Shown here: one piece after another, positions 27,923-34,019 of the stretch
Position numbering within the stretch: position 1 is the stretch's first letter
Layout of the letters: every line of letters begins with the position of its first letter
From: JAIBJP01 sp035601195
GTDB lineage: Bacteria; Actinomycetota; Thermoleophilia; Gaiellales; Gaiellaceae
DNA: 34,019 bases
Reading direction: 5' to 3'
NCBI GenBank assembly: GCA_035601195.1
Contig: DATNOU010000167.1
Location: 1-34,019 of the forward strand
The notes under the pieces: model-generated
Told to the model about the DNA's origin: nothing
What the model saw: only the letters and a program-made list of their open reading frames with translations
Databases searched by the model: none
Position numbers and translations under genes: made by a program

Positions 27923-28563
27923 ACGTCGATCCGCTCAACGAGCTTCGCCTCACGACGCCGCGGCTCGAGCTCCGGCTCGGCACCCAGGATGAGCTCGTAG
28001 AGCTCGGCCGTCTGGCCCAGGAGGGCATCCACCCGCCGGAAGAGATGCCCTTCGCGATGGCTTGGACCGACCGCAGTGGCGACGAGGGCTTCGTCGAGAG
28101 CTTCGTCGAGTTTCACGAAGCGGCTTTGCGGGACTGGCGCCCCGCGAAGTGGACGCTGAACCTGCTCGTCTTCGCTGACGGCCGGCCGGCGGGCTCGCAG
28201 ACGATTGCAGCTGAGAACTTCGCCTCGACCCGGACCGTGGCCACTGGCTCGTGGCTCGGCAAGCGGTTCCAGCGACAGGGGCTCGGGACGGAGATGAGGA
28301 GCGCGGTGCTCGAGCTCGCCTTCCGGGAGCTCGGCGCCGAGGCGGCCACCTCGGGCGCGATCGTGGGAAACGAGGCCTCGAAGCGGGTGTCGGAGAAGCT
28401 CGGCTACACAATCGAGGGTATGAGCACGGTCTCACCCCGGGGCGAGCCCCTCCAGCACTACGACTTGAGGATCGAGCAGGATGCCTGGGCCAGTCCCGTG
28501 CCGGTTGAGATCGCCGGTCTCCACGGCTGTTTGGCTCTCTTCGGCCTCAGCGAAGTTTCTTGA
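27919..28563 (+). CDS. GNAT-family N-acetyltransferase, RimJ/RimL-like
   Basis: 214 residues. LRLTTPRLELRLGTQDELVEL is the N-terminal strand-helix of RimJ/RimL-type acetyltransferases, SWLGKRFQRQGLGTEMRSAV the acetyl-CoA motif A (Q-R-Q-G-L-G-T), and NEASKRVSEKLGYTIEG motif B. Such enzymes acetylate N-termini of ribosomal or other proteins, or antibiotics and amino sugars. The only suitable start is TTG at 27919, overlapping the TGA of the previous gene (TTGA), so it should be translated by coupling. Its last 17 bp overlap the convergent ligD 3' end. Confidence 0.85.
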   Translation: MNVDPLNELRLTTPRLELRLGTQDELVELGRLAQEGIHPPEEMPFAMAWTDRSGDEGFVESFVEFHEAALRDWRPAKWTLNLLVFADGRPAGSQTIAAENFASTRTVATGSWLGKRFQRQGLGTEMRSAVLELAFRELGAEAATSGAIVGNEASKRVSEKLGYTIEGMSTVSPRGEPLQHYDLRIEQDAWASPVPVEIAGLHGCLALFGLSEVS

Positions 28564-30886
28564 GCGCTGCGCCGATCGACTGGCGCTTCGTGAGCACCGG
28601 CTCGTAGAGATCGCCGTCGCGCTCGATCCGGCCGAGGACGACTTCCATGGTGAAGTGCCGCGGGTCGAGTTCCTCGGTCACCTCCTCCCAGCGGAGCGGA
28701 GTCGAGACCGGCGCTCCTTCCCGCGGCCGCACCGAATAGACCGACGCGATCGTCTTCCCTTCCCCGTTCTGGTTCGAGTCGATCAGCACTCCGCGCCGCT
28801 TCTGCTTCGACCACTCGGTGGTGACGAGTCCTCGGTGGGTGGAAGCGAGCGTGCGTGCGACGATCTCGGCGAACTCGCGAGTGTCCGCGTAGGTGTAGCG
28901 CCGGGCGACGGGAACGAGGACATGAATCCCGTCCGAGCCACTCGTCTTCGGGAATCCCTCCAACTCCAGCGCGTCCAGCACCTCCTTGACGAGGAGCGCG
29001 ACCTGCACCGTCTCCTTGAAGCCGACGTCAGGGGAGGGATCGAGGTCGAACAGGACGAAGTCGGGCCGTTCGGGCTTGTCCACGCGCGAATACCAGACGT
29101 TCATGTCGATGCAGCCCATGTTGACCATCCAGAGCAGCGCCAGCTCGTCGTTGACCAACGGATAGCTGATCATTCGCTTCTGGCGGCTCTCGCGTGAGGT
29201 GGCGCGGAAAGCCTTCCGCGCGATCCATTCCGGCATGTGCTTGGGCGCGTCCTTCTGGAAGAAGAACTTCCCGAAGGCGCCGTCGGGATAGCGCTTCATC
29301 GTGAAGGGGCGGTTCTCGAGGTGAGGGACGAGCACGCCGGCGACATCTCGGTAGTACGCGAGCAAATCTCCCTTAGTGATCCCCTCCTCCGGCCAGAAGA
29401 CCTTGTCGAGGTTCGAGAGTCGCAGAACGCGCCTCCCGCGCCGGATCTCCGACTCGAGAGGAAGCTCCGGGCGCACCTCGTCGGGGCTCTTGTCCTCGCG
29501 CAGCCCCTGATACGACGGCGCGCGCAGGTGGCCGTCGTGGGTCCACTCGACGAACTCGACCTCGCAGACGAGCTTGGGCTCCACCCAGACGACGTCGCCT
29601 TTGCGAATCCGCGGCATCTTGGGGACGGCCGGAAACGGCGAGGTCGGGCGCTCGAGCGGCCTCAGGAGCTTCAGCAGCTTGTCGATCTCCGTCTCCGTGA
29701 AGCCGGTGCCGCAGTTCCCGACGTAATGAAGCTCGCCACCTCGATTGGCGGCCAGGATGAGCGCGCCCAGCCGGCCCGCCCGGCGACCCTGTCCCTTCGT
29801 GTAGCCGGCGATGACGAACTCCTGGCGCTTCTTACCCGGCTTGACCTTCAGCCATTCCCGGCTGCGACGCCCGGGCTCGTAGCGCGATTGTGCCCGCTTG
29901 GCCATGACTCCTTCCAGGCCCTGTTGGAGCGCGGCCTGCTCCAAAGAGTGGCCGTCTTCGAAGGCCTCGGAGAGCTGAACCGTCCGGTTCCTGCGATCGA
30001 GAATGTCATCCAGCCGCTGGCGGCGCTCGACGAACGGCAGGTCGATCAGCGGTATGCCCTCGAGCTCGAGCAGATCGAAGACGTAGTAGACGAGCGGATA
30101 GCCGCCCTTCTGCATGGCGGAGAAGCTCGTCCGGCCCTGCTCGTCGATCGCGCAGACCTCCCCGTCCAGGACGCAGTCCGACGTCCGGAGCGCCCTCGGC
30201 AGCTCCCTGGCGACCGCGGCGAAGCGCTCCGTGTAGTCCTGGTCGCGGCGCGTCCGCAGATTCGGGTCCCCACCGCGAAAGTAGGCGATCGTCCGGTAGC
30301 CGTCCCATTTGCCCTCGAATAGCCAGCCAGGGCCCTTCGGCAGCTCCTTCGCAAGAGTCGCGAGCATCGGGGCGTAGTGGCCACGTGGCCGCTCGGCGAC
30401 CTGTTCGTCCCGCTTCTTGATCAGCAGCCAGTTCTTGGGATCGCCCGAGAGCTTCGCCGGCACGAGCGTCCAGGTCCCCTGCAGCCGCTCCCCCTCGAGC
30501 CGGACCGTAAGCCCGCCGTCCTTCTTCTCCTCGACCAGCTCATAGGTGCCTTTGTCCCAGATCTCGACCTGGCCGGCGCCGTACTGGCCCTGAGGGATCT
30601 CGCCCTCGAAGCCGGCGTAGTCGAGGGGGTGATCCTCGACGTGCACCGCCAGATTTCGCTGCCCCGGTTCGAGCGGAATCCCCTTGGGGACGGCCCAGCT
30701 GGCGAGCGCCCCGTCTCGCTCCAGCCGAAAGTCGTAATGGAGGCGCCGCGCATCGTGACGCTGCACCACGAAGATCGGCCGCTTGTCGCGGCGCGCTCCC
30801 CCGCCGAAAGGCTCGGGCGTCTTCTTGCGATCCCGCTTGCGCTCGTATTCGCGAAGGCGCGCCACGCTCCTAGCATGCCTCCCCAT
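28547..30886 (-). CDS. ligD: Multifunctional NHEJ DNA ligase LigD (phosphoesterase-ligase-polymerase order)
   Basis: 779 residues from ATG 30886. The 3'-phosphoesterase domain (about 38-160) has RHDARRLHYDFRLE (His44, His50, Asp52) and HVEDHPLDY. The ATP-dependent ligase domain (about 172-480) has Lys193 in FEGKWDGYR, the AMP-accepting lysine, and LDGEVCAI. The polymerase/primase domain (about 490-775) has FVLFDLDPSP with metal-binding Asp. The order is that of Pseudomonas LigD; mycobacterial LigD is polymerase first. LigD repairs double-strand breaks with Ku, which is not in the window. An alternative GTG start at 30865 (VARLREYERKRD) aligns better with other LigD N-termini. Its 3' end overlaps the convergent GNAT gene by 17 bp. 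Confidence 0.96.
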   Translation of the reverse strand: MGRHARSVARLREYERKRDRKKTPEPFGGGARRDKRPIFVVQRHDARRLHYDFRLERDGALASWAVPKGIPLEPGQRNLAVHVEDHPLDYAGFEGEIPQGQYGAGQVEIWDKGTYELVEEKKDGGLTVRLEGERLQGTWTLVPAKLSGDPKNWLLIKKRDEQVAERPRGHYAPMLATLAKELPKGPGWLFEGKWDGYRTIAYFRGGDPNLRTRRDQDYTERFAAVARELPRALRTSDCVLDGEVCAIDEQGRTSFSAMQKGGYPLVYYVFDLLELEGIPLIDLPFVERRQRLDDILDRRNRTVQLSEAFEDGHSLEQAALQQGLEGVMAKRAQSRYEPGRRSREWLKVKPGKKRQEFVIAGYTKGQGRRAGRLGALILAANRGGELHYVGNCGTGFTETEIDKLLKLLRPLERPTSPFPAVPKMPRIRKGDVVWVEPKLVCEVEFVEWTHDGHLRAPSYQGLREDKSPDEVRPELPLESEIRRGRRVLRLSNLDKVFWPEEGITKGDLLAYYRDVAGVLVPHLENRPFTMKRYPDGAFGKFFFQKDAPKHMPEWIARKAFRATSRESRQKRMISYPLVNDELALLWMVNMGCIDMNVWYSRVDKPERPDFVLFDLDPSPDVGFKETVQVALLVKEVLDALELEGFPKTSGSDGIHVLVPVARRYTYADTREFAEIVARTLASTHRGLVTTEWSKQKRRGVLIDSNQNGEGKTIASVYSVRPREGAPVSTPLRWEEVTEELDPRHFTMEVVLGRIERDGDLYEPVLTKRQSIGAALKKLR

Positions 30887-30988
30887 GCCGGTTCTTGAAC
30901 GGTTCCACGTTTAGCCGGTCCTGTGCCGGGTAGAAGCCACCCCGAGAAGATTCCTTTGCGACTTCTCTGCCGACCAGGGGGGTTGGCA

Positions 30989-31018
30989 CTTGAGGCCGGT
31001 AGCGATACCGGCCTCAAG
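30989..31018. terminator. Perfect hairpin with GCGA tetraloop between accA and ligD
   Basis: CTTGAGGCCGGTA (30989-31001) pairs without mismatch with TACCGGCCTCAAG (31006-31018) around the 4-nt loop GCGA, which is of the GNRA type. It lies 72 bp past the accA stop, in a 203-bp gap that otherwise holds no gene. No T run follows on the minus strand. It may end or stabilise the accD-accA message. Confidence 0.55.
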
Positions 31019-31056
31019 GCCGTGGTGGAAAGATCGCGTCGAGCAGGGGAAAACCC

Positions 31057-31074
31057 TGTGGATAATGTGGATGG
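31057..31074. promoter_or_regulatory. Tandem DnaA-box-like sequences
   Basis: TGTGGATAA (31057-31065) is the exact complement of the consensus DnaA box TTATCCACA, and it is followed without gap by TGTGGATGG (31066-31074), seven of nine matches. They lie between the accA stop and the hairpin. A single exact box is rarely expected in this much GC-rich sequence. Possible roles are DnaA binding or titration, or regulation of a neighbour; chance is not excluded. Confidence 0.35.
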
Positions 31075-31089
31075 ACGGAGACCGGTCGG

Positions 31090-32046
31090 TTACTCCAGAA
31101 ACACGCCCATATCGCGGAACTTCCGATGCCGGAGGCGTCGTCTCTCCACCGGATCGAGGCTTTCCACATCCTGCAGAGCCTCGCTGAGCGACGCTGCCAC
31201 GAGCCGCGCGGCCTCGTCGTGATCGTTGTGAGCGCCGCCTGGCGGTTCGGGGACGACGGCATCCACCACCCCGAGCTCGAGACAATGGGCGGCGTCGGGC
31301 TTGAAGGCGGCAGCCGCCTTCTTCGCCTCGCCTGCATCGCGCCAGAGAATGGCGGCGCAGCCCTCCGGAGAGATGACTGAATAGATGGAGTTCTCCTGCA
31401 TGAGGACGCGGTCGGCGACGGCGATTGCGACGGCCCCGCCGGATCCGCCCTCGCCGATGATGCAGGCGACCGTCGGCACTCCGAGGCGGAGCATCGCGAG
31501 CTGCGAGCGCGCGATCCACCCCCCTTGGCCGTGCTGCTCGGCGATCACGCCCGGATAGGCGCCGGGCGTGTCCACGAGCGTGACGACAGGGAATCCGTGG
31601 CGCTCGGCTACCTCCATCGTCCTCATCGCCTTGCGGTAGCCCTCCGGGTAGGTCATCCCGAAGTTGCGATGCGTCCGCTCCCGGATGTCGCGTCCCTTCT
31701 GGTGCCCGATCAGGGCCATCGTTCGACCCTCGAAGCGCCCGAGGCCCGCGACCACGGCGGCGTCGTCGCCCAGTGACCGGTCTCCGTGCAGCTCGACGAA
31801 ATCGTCGAAGATCCTCTCGACGTAGTCGAGCGTGTACGGGCGATCCTGGTGGCGTGCGAGCTCAACCGCATGCCAGACGTCGTCGGCCGTCGGCTCTTCG
31901 CCGATGCGGTCGATCTGGCGCTGGAGCCGTGCCATCTCACCCGAGACGCCCACGCCTCGGAGAAGCGGCAGCTCACGCAGCTTCGCGAGCCGCTCCCGCA
32001 GCTTCAGCTGCTCGAGCGCGCCCTGGGTTCCCTCCTCAATTGCCAT
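31090..32046 (-). CDS. accA: Acetyl-CoA carboxylase carboxyltransferase subunit alpha
   Basis: 318 residues, normal for AccA. ARHQDRPYTLDYVERIFDDF is the AccA N-terminal signature, followed by ALIGHQKGRDIRERTHRNFG and GYRKAMRTMEVAERHGFPVV. The crotonase-like core carries VDTPGAYPGVIAEQHGQ and IIGEGGSGGAVAIAVAD, with glycine pairs forming the oxyanion hole for biotin. With AccD it transfers carboxyl from carboxybiotin to acetyl-CoA, giving malonyl-CoA for fatty acid synthesis. Its ATG overlaps the accD 3' end by 11 bp. The biotin carboxylase and carrier (AccC, AccB) are not in the window. Stop TAA at 31090-31092. Confidence 0.96.
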   Translation of the reverse strand: MAIEEGTQGALEQLKLRERLAKLRELPLLRGVGVSGEMARLQRQIDRIGEEPTADDVWHAVELARHQDRPYTLDYVERIFDDFVELHGDRSLGDDAAVVAGLGRFEGRTMALIGHQKGRDIRERTHRNFGMTYPEGYRKAMRTMEVAERHGFPVVTLVDTPGAYPGVIAEQHGQGGWIARSQLAMLRLGVPTVACIIGEGGSGGAVAIAVADRVLMQENSIYSVISPEGCAAILWRDAGEAKKAAAAFKPDAAHCLELGVVDAVVPEPPGGAHNDHDEAARLVAASLSEALQDVESLDPVERRRLRHRKFRDMGVFLE

Positions 32047-32881
32047 CGCGCCGGAACAGGGTGAGCACGCGGCCGAGGTACGGCCGGAGCTCCGGCCGCG
32101 AGACGATCGCGTCCACGTGGCCAAAACGCTGGTTGGACTCGGCCAGCCCGAAATCCTCAGGAAGCTTCTCCCGGGTGGTCTGCTGGACGACTCGGGGCCC
32201 CGTGAAGGCGAGCAGCGCACCGGGCTCGGCGACGACGACGTCTCCGAGGCTCGCGAAGCTGGCAAGGACTCCGGCCGTCGTCGGGTGAGTCATCACGGAG
32301 ATGAAGGCCGCAGGCGCCTGGCGAAGCTCGTCGACGGCCGAAACCGTCTTCGGCAGCTGCATCAGCGACAGAATCCCCTCCTGCATGCGCGCGCCCCCCG
32401 AGGCGGTCACGCAGACGAGCGGGACGCGCCGATCCGCAGCGCGCTCACAAGCGCGTACGAACTTCTCCCCGACCGCACTGCCCATCGAGCCTCCCATGAA
32501 GCCGAAGTCCATGATTGCGAGCTCGCAGGGCCGACGCTCGATCATCGCACCGCCCGCGATCATTGCGTCGCCGAGACCCGTGTTCACCTCGGCCTCGGCG
32601 AGGCGCTCGGTATACGCCCTCAGGTCGAAGAATCCGAGCGGATCAGCCGAGCGAAGGTCGGCGTCGACCTCTTTGAAGGTGCCGCGGTCGGCGAGCTGGA
32701 TCACGCGCTCCCGTGCACGCACCGGGAAGTGGTGGCCGCATTGCGGGCAGACGCGCAGGTTCGCCTCGAGCTCCTCGTCCTTGTAGTGGGAATGGCAGCT
32801 CGGGCACGTATTCGGGTGCTTCCGCTCCTGCTCGGGCTCGGGTCCGCGGTGCTCGATCGACACGTCGATGCGGCTGGCCAT
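32036..32881 (-). CDS. accD: Acetyl-CoA carboxylase carboxyltransferase subunit beta
   Basis: 281 residues, the usual AccD length. An N-terminal zinc ribbon has Cys26, Cys29, Cys45 and Cys48 (CPSC and CPQC). The carboxyltransferase core has LGFFDLRAYTERL, AIMDFGFMGGSMGSAVGEK, CVTASGGARMQEG (acyl-CoA oxyanion hole) and LLAFTGPRVVQQT. It works as an alpha2beta2 complex with AccA, encoded by the overlapping next gene. ATG at 32881 follows TAAGAT (32895-32890) by 8 nt, so this start is also a leaderless candidate. The separate AccD and AccA subunits contrast with the fused AccBC/AccD systems of mycobacteria and streptomycetes. Confidence 0.96.
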   Translation of the reverse strand: MASRIDVSIEHRGPEPEQERKHPNTCPSCHSHYKDEELEANLRVCPQCGHHFPVRARERVIQLADRGTFKEVDADLRSADPLGFFDLRAYTERLAEAEVNTGLGDAMIAGGAMIERRPCELAIMDFGFMGGSMGSAVGEKFVRACERAADRRVPLVCVTASGGARMQEGILSLMQLPKTVSAVDELRQAPAAFISVMTHPTTAGVLASFASLGDVVVAEPGALLAFTGPRVVQQTTREKLPEDFGLAESNQRFGHVDAIVSRPELRPYLGRVLTLFRRDGN

Positions 32882-32895
32882 GGGCGCCTATCTTA
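32882..32895 (-). promoter_or_regulatory. Leaderless-type -10 element of accD
   Basis: TAAGAT (32895-32890) precedes the accD ATG by 8 nt; no Shine-Dalgarno is visible. The spacing is slightly longer than in the other examples. Confidence 0.4.
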
Positions 32896-32941
32896 CGGCG
32901 ATGGTCCGGCCAGGTCGCGGCGCCGAGGCCGTGACGCGCGA

Positions 32942-33025
32942 AACGCAAGCCAGGCAAGGACGCAGGGAGCACGCGTATCGACGATAGATACGCGGGCGAC
33001 CGAGGACACAGTCTGGCGAAGCGTT
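32942..33025. other. Two-fold symmetric stem element, candidate structured RNA or dispersed repeat
   Basis: AACGC (32942-32946) pairs with GCGTT (33021-33025), GCCAG (32949-32953) with CTGGC (33013-33017), and CGCGTATC (32972-32979) with GATACGCG (32987-32994). The helices are separated by AA opposite GAA, and by two purine-rich strands of equal length (18 nt each) that contain the near repeats AGGACGCAG and AGGACACAG. The whole forms one 84-nt hairpin with a 7-nt loop. The transcribed strand is not known. It lies between the accD start and the arginase-like gene stop, in a 193-bp gap without a coding frame. It may be a regulatory RNA or a copy of a genome repeat. Confidence 0.45.
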
Positions 33026-33048
33026 GCAGCCGTTCACGGGCCGGTGGC

Positions 33049-33075
33049 GTGGCCTGGTTGGGCCAGATGGGCCAC
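33049..33075. terminator. Bulged hairpin at the 3' end of the arginase-like gene
   Basis: GTGGC (33049-33053) pairs with GCCAC (33071-33075) and CTGG (33054-33057) with CCAG (33063-33066) around loop TTGGG, with a bulge ATGG (33067-33070). The last base touches the arginase stop codon. A competing pairing TGGCC/GGCCA (33050-33054 with 33061-33065) is also possible. Confidence 0.4.
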
Positions 33076-33857
33076 TAGAGGCCTAAGGCGCCGCAGACCC
33101 GGGCCAGTGCCGCAACGTTGCCCCGATCGGCGGAGAGACCCGTCAGGCCGATACCGGCGAGCGGCTTCCGCGCTGCGATTCCGGCCAAGATCTCCACGCT
33201 CGCCGCGATGGAGAGCCCGCCCGGCTCGGGCATGTAGGCGGCGATCTCGTCCTCCGGATCAAGGACATCGCAGTCGAAGGCGACGTAGACGGCGTCCACG
33301 CCTTCGAGCGCGGGCGCAACTTCCTCCGTGCCCGAGCGCAGGCCGGTCGCCGCAATGAACTCCTTCTCCGGCGGATCGAGGCTGCGCGCGCCCACGAGCA
33401 CCGTGTCTCCGGGAGTGACCGTGCCCGAGTCGAGCAGCATCCGCAGCGGCATGCCCCATAGGTTCCCGCTCGGCGAGCTCTCCGGCGTGTTCAGGTCGCC
33501 ATGGGCGTCGAACCAGGCGACCGCGAGGCGCTCGTACCGCGTGGCCAGGCCTTCGACGGCGCCCACGTGAGCGCAGCAGCATCCGCCCAGCACGAGGGGG
33601 CGATCCGGCAGGGAGGCCGCGAGAGCGAGGTTCTGCTCCGTGAGGGTGTCCTCTTCGACGACCCCCGCCTCTGGGTAGGGGAGCGGCAGAAAGGCGGCCT
33701 CCACCATCTCCTCGCCGCCATCGCCCCACGCCCGCGGCACCCGCACGAGCGCGGCCGGAAAGCCTCGCCCGCAGGAGTGGCACTCGTACTCGCCTGCACC
33801 AAGCGCGACCGCTGTGAGCGTGCGGCAGTCGGGACACCGTGCCCGAAGGTGCGACAC
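33075..33857 (-). CDS. Arginase/agmatinase-family protein with N-terminal zinc ribbon
   Basis: 260 residues from GTG 33857. A zinc ribbon at the N-terminus has Cys8, Cys11, Cys26 and Cys29 (CPDC and CHSC). The ureohydrolase fold follows: DAHGD (Asp117, His119, Asp121), then FDCDVLDPED (Asp195, Asp197), and GNLWGMPL. The usual first motif GGDHS is here GGCCCAH (91-97), so the metal ligand His is replaced by Cys94, with His97 nearby. Arginase relatives hydrolyse guanidino compounds with two Mn or Ni ions; with this change the substrate or activity is open. The gene starts 2 bp after the stop of the HAD gene and is probably co-transcribed with it. Confidence 0.8.
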   Translation of the reverse strand: MSHLRARCPDCRTLTAVALGAGEYECHSCGRGFPAALVRVPRAWGDGGEEMVEAAFLPLPYPEAGVVEEDTLTEQNLALAASLPDRPLVLGGCCCAHVGAVEGLATRYERLAVAWFDAHGDLNTPESSPSGNLWGMPLRMLLDSGTVTPGDTVLVGARSLDPPEKEFIAATGLRSGTEEVAPALEGVDAVYVAFDCDVLDPEDEIAAYMPEPGGLSIAASVEILAGIAARKPLAGIGLTGLSADRGNVAALARVCGALGL

Positions 33858-33859
33858 GC

Positions 33860-34019
33860 CTAAAAAATAGCTGCCGGGACGAGCTCGTCCAGGAGCTCGG
33901 GGAGCCGGGCGAGATCCTTGAGCTCAGCTGCGCGCGGGACGTCGCTCCGCTCGTGCAAGCGGTTGATCCAGACGGCCTTGAGATCAAGGCGCGATGCGGG
34001 CTCGATGTCGTGGTAGAGG
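33860..34019 (-). CDS. HAD-family hydrolase, C-terminal fragment
   Basis: The gene enters from the right edge and ends in TAG at 33862-33860. The visible 52 residues begin LYHDIEPASRLDLKAVWINR and end LKDLARLPELLDELVPAAIF. The segment D-x-x-P-A-x-x-x-G/D-L-x-x-V-W-I-N-R followed by DLAxLPELL is the usual C-terminus of HAD subfamily IA hydrolases (haloacid dehalogenase or phosphoglycolate phosphatase-like). The active-site motifs I-IV lie outside the window, so substrate cannot be assigned. It is followed after 2 bp by the arginase-like gene on the same strand. Confidence 0.8.
   Translation of the reverse strand, partial: LYHDIEPASRLDLKAVWINRLHERSDVPRAAELKDLARLPELLDELVPAAIF

Noticed and set aside
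28547..30886. A complete NHEJ operon with Ku
   Set aside because: No Ku-type gene is found beside ligD; neighbours are GNAT and accA.
30887..30910. LexA/SOS-box-like GAAC and GTTC half sites upstream of ligD
   Set aside because: The half sites are not spaced as GAAC-N4-GTTC, so they do not fit the actinobacterial SOS box.
32930..33030. Possible c-di-GMP (GEMM) riboswitch, from a CGAAACGCAAGCC-like stretch
   Set aside because: The order of conserved segments and the P1 helix of GEMM do not match; the region is better described by the symmetric stem reported above.

Overview
The window is a compact, high-GC bacterial chromosome segment with no phage, transposon, CRISPR, rRNA or tRNA signature. 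The mix of genes (SpoIID/LytB wall protein, PknB-type kinase with a TPR tail, separate AccD and AccA subunits, a LigD with domains ordered phosphoesterase-ligase-polymerase, MmpL exporter, M23 protein, many GTG and some TTG starts) fits a deep-branching actinobacterium, most likely of the class Thermoleophilia (Gaiellales/Solirubrobacterales type). That placement is inference from gene content; no rRNA marker is present.

Layout. 1-190: C-terminal end of a hexapeptide-repeat acyltransferase. 191-3822: SpoIID/LytB wall protein, divergent Ser/Thr kinase and macro-domain protein, with direct repeats between the first two. 4010-6362: MmpL-family exporter preceded by a palindrome and by a previously hidden 39-residue membrane peptide. 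6378-9663: Hsp20, Lon and a small membrane protein in one unit. 9817-14366: secreted M23 peptidase, divergent acetyl-CoA synthetase, and an operon of two half-size TauE/SafE proteins plus an unknown protein. 14385-17413: trehalose-phosphatase, YpfJ-type zinc metallopeptidase and a PLP decarboxylase. 17468-21600: PolX, dolichyl-phosphate-mannose-synthase-like glycosyltransferase, thioredoxin and a propeller lipoprotein. 21597-25522: thiD-thiL and a MrfA-like helicase. 25579-28563: small secreted protein, then an NDH-2/GNAT/GNAT operon. 28547-32881: LigD and accD-accA. 32882-34019: a structured intergenic element, a zinc-ribbon arginase-like protein and the end of a HAD hydrolase.

The most striking property is how transcription and translation appear to start. 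Many first genes lack a Shine-Dalgarno sequence and instead carry a -10-like hexamer (TAnnnT or close to it) 6-8 nt before the start codon, the signature of leaderless mRNAs. In four divergent pairs (6362/6378, 14366/14385, 19192/19210, 23241/23267) the start codons are only 15-25 bp apart and the two -10-like hexamers overlap or interleave, suggesting symmetric bidirectional leaderless promoters. Convergent genes are equally tight: several pairs share bases of their stop codons. Other points of interest are a possible 84-nt two-fold symmetric RNA or repeat at 32942-33025, tandem DnaA-box-like sites at 31057-31074, a split TauE/SafE transporter, an arginase-like protein with a lost metal ligand, and a small secreted protein whose predicted mature N-terminus could bind copper.

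All functional calls rest on reading translated sequence and recalled family motifs; no database search or folding program was run.
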